The notes under the pieces were generated by a model. It saw only the letters and a list, made by a program, of their open reading frames with translations. It had not been told where the DNA came from and did no database searches. Position numbers and translations under genes: made by a program. Below, one piece after another: positions 23,543 to 29,775 of a stretch of DNA of 29,775 bases. The stretch is from Bacillota bacterium (GTDB taxonomy: Bacteria > Bacillota > Clostridia > Lachnospirales > Lachnospiraceae), in assembly GCA_023386815.1 (NCBI GenBank), contig JAEWIZ010000014.1:1-29775 (forward strand), in the 5' to 3' direction. Numbering within the stretch: position 1 is the stretch's first letter; the number at the start of each line of letters is the position of its first letter.

Positions 23543-24438
23543 TATATTGCGTCACTCCATTTCCCCATTAATTTTGTTACCAAGCCACTGATTACTAGTA
23601 CAATCAGGAAGAAGCAAACGCCAAATGCTGCTCCTGTACTATAAAAGCCATCGGAGATTCCCTTCTTCATAATCACCATCATAACGGTTTGCGTTGCATC
23701 TCCGGGGCCTCCGGAGGTCATGGAATAGATAATATCGAATGCTTTCATTCCTCCGATTAATCCGGTTACAATAATAATTTTTACCGAAGGGCACATTAAT
23801 GGTAAGGTTACAAAGAAGAACTTCTTTCTTCCGTTTGCTCCATCGATATTAGCCGCCTCATAAAGATCGGGAGAAATACTCTGCAGGTTGGCAAGATAAA
23901 TTACCATTGCCCATCCTGTCCATTGCCAAATTTGAGTTAGGATTACCGAATACAATGCATTTTTTGCTGTAAAAAAATTGAATGTGTTGATGCCAAGCTG
24001 ATGCAATAGATTATTAATTAATCCAAAATCAGAGGAAGACATGATAAAATTCCATAAGTAGCCAATGATTAGCGAGCTAAACACAGCCGGAAAAAAGAAT
24101 AATGCTCTCAATAGATTCCTCGATTTTAGTTTTTTGTTCAGTAGCACGGCTAAGGGGAGTCCAAGTATTGTTTGAAATCCGGTCAACAAGATTGCATAAA
24201 CAACAGAATTTTTGATAGCTGTGACCATAATTGGCGTCTGAAAAACTTTTAAATAATTTTTTATACCTACAAAGTTTAGATGAATCGGATTCATATCCGT
24301 ATAATCCGTGAAGCTATAATACATAGTGTATAAAAAAGGGATAATGCTAAATAGGATGTAAATAACCAAAGCAGGCAGGATGAAAAGAATAAAGTACTTT
24401 CCCAAATTGCCCGATATTAATTTCTTCTTTTTAACCAT
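23542..24438 (-). CDS. Sugar ABC transporter permease, MalF type
   Basis: The product has 298 residues. The start at 24438 follows AGGAGG at 6-nt spacing and begins MVKKKKL, better than an upstream in-frame ATG. Six hydrophobic segments are visible. The EAA loop is YEAANIDGANGRKKFFFVTLP. It is coupled to the MalG-type gene by TAATG and follows the binding-protein gene across a hairpin that probably lowers its expression relative to it. Confidence 0.93.
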   Translation of the reverse strand: MVKKKKLISGNLGKYFILFILPALVIYILFSIIPFLYTMYYSFTDYTDMNPIHLNFVGIKNYLKVFQTPIMVTAIKNSVVYAILLTGFQTILGLPLAVLLNKKLKSRNLLRALFFFPAVFSSLIIGYLWNFIMSSSDFGLINNLLHQLGINTFNFFTAKNALYSVILTQIWQWTGWAMVIYLANLQSISPDLYEAANIDGANGRKKFFFVTLPLMCPSVKIIIVTGLIGGMKAFDIIYSMTSGGPGDATQTVMMVIMKKGISDGFYSTGAAFGVCFFLIVLVISGLVTKLMGKWSDAI

Positions 24439-24492
24439 ATTCTTCCTCCTGGTGCAATCACATAGGTAATCTTGCAAGCCTTGCAGGTATGC

Positions 24493-24531
24493 AAAAGGTG
24501 CCGCGTGCCAATTACCGACACAAACGGCACC
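24493..24531 (-). terminator. Attenuating hairpin between binding protein and permeases
   Basis: GGTGCCG (24497-24503) pairs with CGGCACC (24525-24531), with an inner GTG/CAC. On the minus strand TTTT follows. Such intercistronic hairpins commonly give more binding protein than permease. Confidence 0.7.
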
Positions 24532-24543
24532 ACATTAGCTGTC

Positions 24544-25869
24544 TTATTTCTCAAGTAATTCTTTTACGCTGGTATCAACATTCTTTAGGGTTTGGCTTAA
24601 ATCATGTTCTCCCAGGAGATAGGACTGCATCTCTGTTCCATAAGTTTCATGTGCACCTGCTGCATCGCCCCATTCATTCCAAGGGCAGTATACGTTTCCT
24701 GCAGCCAAAGCTTTTGCAGCACTTTGATAAGCCTCTGGAAGTTCAAACTCTGCACCTTCAAAGTAGGACGATCCACCCTGATTATCTTCCCAGAATGCTC
24801 TCTGTCCTTCAACGGTTGATAATGCATCTAATATCTTTTTTGCAGCCTCTTTGTTCGGTGAACTATTATTAATAGCAAAACCGCATCCCGGTCCTCCGAT
24901 TAACCAACCTTCACTTGCACTTGTTCCGTAGAAAGGCATCATATCAATTTTAAGATTCGGGTTTTTACTTTGAATCCCTTCCAAATCCCATGGTCCGGAG
25001 CAGAACATTGCTGCTTTCCCGGTTGCAAATTCCTCTAAGGCTTGATCATGATCAATTCCTGTCATATCTGTAGTGTAGATACCTTCGCTAATCATCTCTG
25101 ACCATTTTTCCAAATAAGTATTCCAGGTTCCATCAAGAGTAACTTTTCCTTCTCTGTAATCCGAACCAAAGCTTGTTCCTGCCGGAGTGGATAAATACTC
25201 TGCTGTAACAAATGCCATGGAGTTCTTTAACATTGGCTCCCAGGATTTTAAGCCTGCAGCAAGAGGTTTGATTCCTAACTCCTGGAACTTCTTGCAAACT
25301 GCTATGTATTCATCAAAGGTTGTTGGAAGCGCAATATTATTGTCTACGAAAATCTGCTTATTAAAGTAAATGCCTTCAAACCAGCTGATGCCGGGTAGTG
25401 CATATACATTACCATCAAAGGAATAGACATTGGTTCCGGCTGCTGAGTACTTTGCGCCCAGATCATTGATCTCCATTAGATAACCTAATTTTGCATGTTT
25501 TAAAGCAGTTGCTGGTGATTCACAGATGATATCCGGTCCTTCTTCTGCAGAAAGCTGGGTATCTACTATGGTATTGTAGTTAGAATTATCAATAAACTGA
25601 AATTCGACCTCAACATCCGGTACTGCTTCTTTGAGATATTCTAACAGAGTCTTTACCGTGTCCTCACTGTTCCAATATGTCATTCTTATCTTAGTTTTTG
25701 TCTCACTGGTAGTTGCATCTGACGTCTTCTCCTCATTTGCCGCACCCTCAGTGACCTTTCCTTCGTTTGCATTACCTGCATCCGTAGTGGTTGTACTTTT
25801 GCTACATCCTGCAATCAGTGTCATTCCCATCGTAACACAGAGCAGTAGACCAATCATTTTCTTTTTCAT
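24544..25869 (-). CDS. Sugar-binding lipoprotein of ABC transporter (CUT1)
   Basis: The product has 441 residues with lipobox LIAGC and lipidated C22. A Thr/Glu-rich linker (about 24-60) precedes an SBP_bac_1-like domain (RMTYWNSEDTVKTLLEYLKEAVPDVEVEF... CKKFQELGIKPLAAG...GKAAMFCSGPWDLEGI). It would capture the sugar outside the cell and deliver it to the two permeases downstream. Its promoter lies at 25910-25937. Regulation by the YesM/YesN pair just upstream is likely. Confidence 0.93.
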   Translation of the reverse strand: MKKKMIGLLLCVTMGMTLIAGCSKSTTTTDAGNANEGKVTEGAANEEKTSDATTSETKTKIRMTYWNSEDTVKTLLEYLKEAVPDVEVEFQFIDNSNYNTIVDTQLSAEEGPDIICESPATALKHAKLGYLMEINDLGAKYSAAGTNVYSFDGNVYALPGISWFEGIYFNKQIFVDNNIALPTTFDEYIAVCKKFQELGIKPLAAGLKSWEPMLKNSMAFVTAEYLSTPAGTSFGSDYREGKVTLDGTWNTYLEKWSEMISEGIYTTDMTGIDHDQALEEFATGKAAMFCSGPWDLEGIQSKNPNLKIDMMPFYGTSASEGWLIGGPGCGFAINNSSPNKEAAKKILDALSTVEGQRAFWEDNQGGSSYFEGAEFELPEAYQSAAKALAAGNVYCPWNEWGDAAGAHETYGTEMQSYLLGEHDLSQTLKNVDTSVKELLEK

Positions 25870-25909
25870 ACACTTCCTCCTTAACGATATTTCTTTTTCC
25901 TACGCTCTT

Positions 25910-25937
25910 ATTATAGTTTGGATTCTTACAATATCAA
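25910..25937 (-). promoter_or_regulatory. Promoter of the sugar-transport operon
   Basis: TTGATA (25932-25937) and TATAAT (25910-25915) on the minus strand are 16 bp apart. The start codon lies about 40 nt downstream, after AAGGAGG. Confidence 0.7.
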
Positions 25938-26002
25938 ATTGCACAATTTTTAGATTCCTAACACTTTTTTTATAACTTTATTGTCGGCGCTTCTTTCTGA
26001 TG

Positions 26003-26045
26003 TAAAAAAGCAACAGCCCCTAAACTCACAGAATTTAAGGGGTGT
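26003..26045 (-). terminator. Terminator of the yesN-yesM transcript
   Basis: CCCCT-AAA pairs with TTTAAGGGG with one bulge, and CA-AC-like flanks extend it. On the minus strand six T follow. It separates the regulators from the transport operon. Confidence 0.75.
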
Positions 26046-26069
26046 CGCCTTGCACAGTAATTATTAAAG

Positions 26070-27809
26070 TTACTCTTTGTTATTTAGTCTGGTTATGGAT
26101 TCGATCTGATCCTTTAATCTAACGGTAAAACAGATTAACCCATCTTCGGATATACTACTGGATACACCACAGGAATCATCATAATACATACGAATCCGTT
26201 CTTGTATATTATATAATCCATATCCGTTTCCGGGGGCAGCTAAGATCTTTTCCACCTCACTCTGAGTCAAATGTGGCCCTGTATTATAGATATGAAAAAG
26301 GAGATATTCTCCATCTTTTTTATATTCAAATCGAATTAAACCACCGATGTTTTCCTCACAATAATCAACGCCATGACATATGGCATTTTCTACAATCGGC
26401 TGTAAGAGGAAATTTGGCATCATTAGTTCCTGTCCATCGATTGAAATATCATATTCTACATGAAAACGATCCTCATGAGTTCGTGTCTGTAATTCCAGAT
26501 ATGACTTAACATTTTCTATCTCGTTTTTAACCTGAGTAATTTGCTTGCCTCCGTTTAAGGTTGTCCTATAAAATTTCGCCAACAAGCCTGTGATATCTCC
26601 AATCTCTTCTTGGTCAGCGCGAAGGGCTTTCCATTTGATACTGGAGAGACAATTATACAGAAAATGCGGATTAATCATGGCCTGTAGTGCCTTTAGCTCG
26701 ACGGCTCGTTTCTCCAGACCCAGTTCATACATCTCATCCATCATATTAGTAATTTTCTGAGTCATAGTATGAAAGCTCTGAGCAACTACACCGATTTCAT
26801 CGGAATATTCCTTATTCAAGGTAACGTTGAAATCACCTTTGCTAACCTGCTCCGCATATCCCTTCAGTTGAAGAATTCTACCGCTTAAAATTCTTGATAT
26901 AATACTGATAAAAATTGCCACCAGCATCATACATAGTCCCATAATAAAAACAGTGGTTACCATTATCTGATTTAACTGATCTGATATTTCATGCTTATCT
27001 ATGTAATAGTATAATACCCAACCGTTTACCAACTCTTTCGAGCTTGTCATCATAAATTGGTCGGTCTCAATATAGTCCCCTGCATCCATATCTATCATCT
27101 GCATATGGATCTCATTTTCTAAATCCAGCGCCCCTATTTCTCTCTTGGCAATGATCTTTTTGTCTTGATTCATAAGTACCACACCATTGTTTAGAAACCT
27201 AGACTGATAGATCGAAGATATAAAATGATCAGGAAAAACCTCTAACTTCATAATACCGATTGGCTCAGACGAGGTATCTGCATCAAGTAATGTCCTTGTT
27301 GCGAATAGCCTTCCTTCCTCGTACGTCCAGAGCGTCTTAAAAACGGTCTGTCCATACACGTACCACGGTTGATCCTGATATCCGTCCTCCGGCTTTAAAA
27401 AGCTGCCGATCGCTTGTTTAACATAGGGCGAATATATCTCAATGGCTTTGATATTCTTATCACTTGTAATAAAGTACCAAAAGGTTGGTTCAATCGAATC
27501 ATTTAGTTCCTTTGCCAGGGCATTCCTGTTTTTAGGAGCCTTCTTAAGACGCTCACGAAAATTCGAATTATACGATAGATATTTAATGTTATCATTTTCA
27601 CGCTGAATCGAATTATTTAAACTGTACTCAATTGATGACACATTACCCTTCATAGTATCATAGGTCTGCTCTAATAGATTTTTCTTTGATATATTATAGG
27701 AATAAGCGCCCAGTACCGTAATCGGTACAATAACTAATACCAAATAACTTAGTACCAGTTTCTTTCGAATGGAGGCGGTACCGTAATACCATAAAACTAA
27801 TTTTTTCAT
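26070..27809 (-). CDS. yesM: YesM-type sensor histidine kinase
   Basis: The product has 579 residues. Two transmembrane helices (about 16-37 and 287-311) flank an extracellular dCache-like sensor. A HAMP segment follows (about 312-360). The histidine-kinase domain has INPHFLYNCLSS with H at about 380, an N-box (LLQPIVENAICHGVDY) and a glycine box GNGYGLYNI. The start overlaps the yesN stop by 4 nt (ATGA). This pair typically senses an extracellular carbohydrate or its binding protein and switches on the adjacent CUT1 operon. Confidence 0.93.
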   Translation of the reverse strand: MKKLVLWYYGTASIRKKLVLSYLVLVIVPITVLGAYSYNISKKNLLEQTYDTMKGNVSSIEYSLNNSIQRENDNIKYLSYNSNFRERLKKAPKNRNALAKELNDSIEPTFWYFITSDKNIKAIEIYSPYVKQAIGSFLKPEDGYQDQPWYVYGQTVFKTLWTYEEGRLFATRTLLDADTSSEPIGIMKLEVFPDHFISSIYQSRFLNNGVVLMNQDKKIIAKREIGALDLENEIHMQMIDMDAGDYIETDQFMMTSSKELVNGWVLYYYIDKHEISDQLNQIMVTTVFIMGLCMMLVAIFISIISRILSGRILQLKGYAEQVSKGDFNVTLNKEYSDEIGVVAQSFHTMTQKITNMMDEMYELGLEKRAVELKALQAMINPHFLYNCLSSIKWKALRADQEEIGDITGLLAKFYRTTLNGGKQITQVKNEIENVKSYLELQTRTHEDRFHVEYDISIDGQELMMPNFLLQPIVENAICHGVDYCEENIGGLIRFEYKKDGEYLLFHIYNTGPHLTQSEVEKILAAPGNGYGLYNIQERIRMYYDDSCGVSSSISEDGLICFTVRLKDQIESITRLNNKE

Positions 27810-29326
27810 AGCTTTTCCCGGAATTGCTTTGGTGTAACCCCGTAGTAATTCTTAAACATACGATTGAAGTAAGATTGGTTTTCATAACCACAGGCGCGCC
27901 CCACTTTGACAATCTTTAGGTTCCCTTCTTCTAATAGTTTTTTTGCCTTTTGCATTTTAATATCCGTAATATACTTCACCAGCGTTTGTCCGGTTTCTTG
28001 TTTGAAAATATAGCTTACGTAGGCAGGAGCTAGATTTACCTTTTCTGCAACGTAGCTTAAACTAATCTCTTTCATATACTCTGTTTCTACTAAGTTCTTT
28101 ATCTTTTGCGTAATTCTTGATTCATCTAAGCATCGGTTACCCATTGGTTCCAACATAGTCTTTAGGGAACTTTCAAAATCCTTTATCACGGATTGCGGGT
28201 CTCTTGCATGAAATAATTGTTCCGCACTCGCCAAAACCTGTTCATATTCTACTTTTGGCATTTTATCATAGATGGCCTTAATGATGGAATAAAATAAATT
28301 CTGCGTATATAATTTACTCATATTATGTAAGGATTGAATCAAAAGGATTAGTTGGTTACAATACTGCAATATATGTTCCGCGTTCTCTTCTTCAATTGCC
28401 CTTATAACTTCCTTTCGAATCATCTCCACATCGGATACGTAATGCTCATCATCATGAAAATAGTCATTTGTTTCAATGATTCGATTTCCATAACCAAATA
28501 TCTTGTTTTTAATACTCTTTATACATTGTAACTGTTCTTGTAATTCCTGTATCGATGTTACTGACGTACTGTTAACGATTAAGAGTTCATTGTCCTCTCG
28601 CATATTTAAGTCTCTTATTAACTTCTTTAGCTGTTGATCCAGACTCAGACCACTTAATTCCCTGCTTTTAGGAACCACCAAGTATGCCTCATTTGGGTAT
28701 AGCTTTACATACACGCTTTGCTTTCCAAGATACATAGAGATATAGTTAATAAAAACCTCTTCCTGCTCTTCTAAAAAATTATTTATGAATTCAATATTTA
28801 GAATCGTACAAGCTGAATACGCCTTAGAAAATATGTATTTACTAATCCTTTCTTCCTCTTCTGGTTCAATTCTGGCGCTATAAAATAGCTTGTAAAATAA
28901 GTTCTTTCTATACTGCTCCTCATCCTCCTGTTTTCTCTTGTGGTTTTCCTTTGCCTCATTTACAGATATAATTACCTCGTTCATTAGCTTCTTAAATTCA
29001 TCTACTTCAATTGGTTTTAACAAATACCCCACAGCGTTTGCACTAAGTGCCTGCTTGGCATAGTCAAACTCACTATATGCACTAAATATAATAATTTTAA
29101 TGGCCGGATTATATTCATAAACTGCTTTAGCTAAGTCTAAACCATTCATAATCGGCATTTTCACATCCGTGAAAAGAATATCAATTGATTGCTCTTGTAT
29201 ATACTTTAAAGCTTCCTTTCCATTTGATGCCTGTAATATCGTCAGGGGAAAATTATATTTTTGAATTAAGAACGATATTCCTTCTCTTTCTTCCCGTTCA
29301 TCATCTACTAATAAAATTCTCAGCAT
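27806..29326 (-). CDS. yesN: YesN-type AraC-family response regulator
   Basis: The product has 506 residues. The receiver domain (about 1-120) has LLVDDEREEREG, phosphoacceptor D of ILFTDVKMPIMNG (about 55) and the Lys in LLKPIEVDE. A long middle region with no clear domain (about 130-400) follows. The last 100 residues are a double helix-turn-helix AraC domain (ISLSYVAEKVNLAPAYVSYIFKQETGQTLVKY..GYENQSYFNRMFKNYYGVTPKQFR). It is coupled to yesM by a 4-nt overlap and probably activates the promoter at 25910-25937. Confidence 0.93.
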   Translation of the reverse strand: MLRILLVDDEREEREGISFLIQKYNFPLTILQASNGKEALKYIQEQSIDILFTDVKMPIMNGLDLAKAVYEYNPAIKIIIFSAYSEFDYAKQALSANAVGYLLKPIEVDEFKKLMNEVIISVNEAKENHKRKQEDEEQYRKNLFYKLFYSARIEPEEEERISKYIFSKAYSACTILNIEFINNFLEEQEEVFINYISMYLGKQSVYVKLYPNEAYLVVPKSRELSGLSLDQQLKKLIRDLNMREDNELLIVNSTSVTSIQELQEQLQCIKSIKNKIFGYGNRIIETNDYFHDDEHYVSDVEMIRKEVIRAIEEENAEHILQYCNQLILLIQSLHNMSKLYTQNLFYSIIKAIYDKMPKVEYEQVLASAEQLFHARDPQSVIKDFESSLKTMLEPMGNRCLDESRITQKIKNLVETEYMKEISLSYVAEKVNLAPAYVSYIFKQETGQTLVKYITDIKMQKAKKLLEEGNLKIVKVGRACGYENQSYFNRMFKNYYGVTPKQFREKL

Positions 29327-29376
29327 ATATTATCCTCACATGTTATCATAAAGTAATTTCTCTGTTTTGCACCTTC

Positions 29377-29405
29377 ATTATAGTTTTAACTTTTCCAATA
29401 TGCAA
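29377..29405 (-). promoter_or_regulatory. Promoter of yesN-yesM
   Basis: TTGCAT (29400-29405) and TATAAT (29377-29382) on the minus strand are 17 bp apart, about 50 nt before the yesN start. Confidence 0.7.
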
Positions 29406-29410
29406 GCATA

Positions 29411-29442
29411 AAAAAATCTCGTAAACATAATGTCTACGAGAT
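29411..29442 (-). terminator. Terminator of tRNA-Asn
   Basis: ATCTCGTA.ACAT pairs with ATGT.TACGAGAT (one mismatch), and on the minus strand a run of T follows. It lies 5 nt after the tRNA. Confidence 0.8.
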
Positions 29443-29447
29443 AAAAG

Positions 29448-29519
29448 CTCCCCGAGTAGGGCTCGAACCTACAACCCCACGGTTAACAGCCGTGTGCTCT
29501 ACCATTGAGCTATCGAGGA
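29448..29519 (-). tRNA. tRNA-Asn (anticodon GTT)
   Basis: A 72-nt cloverleaf: acceptor TCCTCGA/TCGGGGA (one G-U), D-arm TAGCTCAATGGTAGAGC, anticodon stem-loop ACGG-CTGTTAA-CCGT with anticodon GTT, T-arm GTAGGTTCGAGCCCTAC, discriminator G. CCA is not encoded. Confidence 0.96.
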
Positions 29520-29563
29520 ATAAATGACAAATGAATTATTTTTCATTCGTATTTTTATAATAG

Positions 29564-29600
29564 AAAAAACAGAAACCCTCATAACTAAGTGTTTTCTGTT
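29564..29600 (-). terminator. Terminator after the 23S rRNA
   Basis: AACAGAAAC (29568-29576) pairs with GTTTTCTGTT (29591-29600) with one bulge; on the minus strand six T follow. It ends the rRNA operon or reduces read-through into tRNA-Asn. Confidence 0.65.
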
Positions 29601-29727
29601 TTCAATTGACTTAATACTACACACGGAATGCCAGGCATTCCAAAGAACACTTCATATCCAAAGATACTCATATTCTTAGAAAACGATCATCCATGAATCC
29701 ATCTGGATTCTTACTGTAAAAACCATA
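29601..29727 (-). other. 23S rRNA 3' flank with hairpins, no 5S seen
   Basis: GGAATGC-CAG-GCATTCC (29625-29641) and GAATCC-ATCT-GGATTC (29695-29710) are compact hairpins, probably rRNA processing structures. No 5S rRNA sequence is seen here. Confidence 0.5.
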
Positions 29728-29775
29728 TTTGGTCAAGCCCTCGACCTATTAGTAACAGTCAGCTCCATGTGTTAC
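29728..29775 (-). rRNA. 23S rRNA, 3' end (partial)
   Basis: On the minus strand the last 48 bases contain GACTGTTACTAATAGG and then TCGAGGGCTTGACC, the universal 3' terminal region of bacterial 23S rRNA. The gene continues past the right edge of the window. Confidence 0.9.

Overview
The window comes from a low-GC Gram-positive genome, most likely a Lachnospiraceae / Clostridium phytofermentans-like clostridium. The reasons are AT-rich spacers, strong GGAGG ribosome binding sites, YesM/YesN regulation of a CUT1 sugar ABC transporter, a GH65 phosphorylase, a clostridial-type LexA box, and tRNA genes without an encoded CCA. No species is proven by the sequence.

Left chromosomal part (1-7962). 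A LexA-type operator sits inside a leftward promoter and is followed by a hairpin terminator. Next come mnmA (tRNA 2-thiolation), a two-gene unit on the minus strand (secreted FN3/Big_2/GH25 lysozyme, then a lipoprotein with BNR-like repeats), and a small membrane protein divergent from a LytTR response regulator / GHKL histidine kinase pair. An XRE-type regulator and a terminator follow.

Integrated element (7963-18239, about 10.3 kb). A 24-bp repeat of the 3' end of tRNA-Cys occurs at 7963-7986 and again inside the intact tRNA-Cys gene at 18216-18239. Between the copies lie: a type III toxin-antitoxin locus (three 40-nt antitoxin RNA repeats, an attenuating terminator and a ToxN/CptN/TenpN-type endoribonuclease gene); a small-ORF/serine resolvase group with a res-like site; a MerR-GyrI / Fpg-like / Cys-rich protein cluster with a repeated leader hairpin; an unknown XRE-containing protein; about 700 bp of non-coding DNA with a diverged duplication; a DNA methyltransferase-like protein with altered catalytic motifs; and a tyrosine integrase broken by a frameshift next to the right att site. 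No relaxase or conjugation genes are seen, so this is a small genomic island or a decayed integrative element that may no longer be able to excise with its own integrase.

Right chromosomal part (18240-29775). After tRNA-Cys and its promoter comes a minus-strand carbohydrate locus. In transcription order it has yesN/yesM (two-component control), a solute-binding lipoprotein, two permeases, a PIG-L deacetylase, a GH65 inverting disaccharide phosphorylase and a HAD phosphatase. The likely logic is sensing, import, deacylation, phosphorolysis and dephosphorylation of an alpha-glucoside whose identity cannot be read from the sequence. No ABC ATPase is present, so a shared MsmX-type ATPase is inferred. 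The window ends with tRNA-Asn and the 3' tip of a 23S rRNA gene, both on the minus strand.
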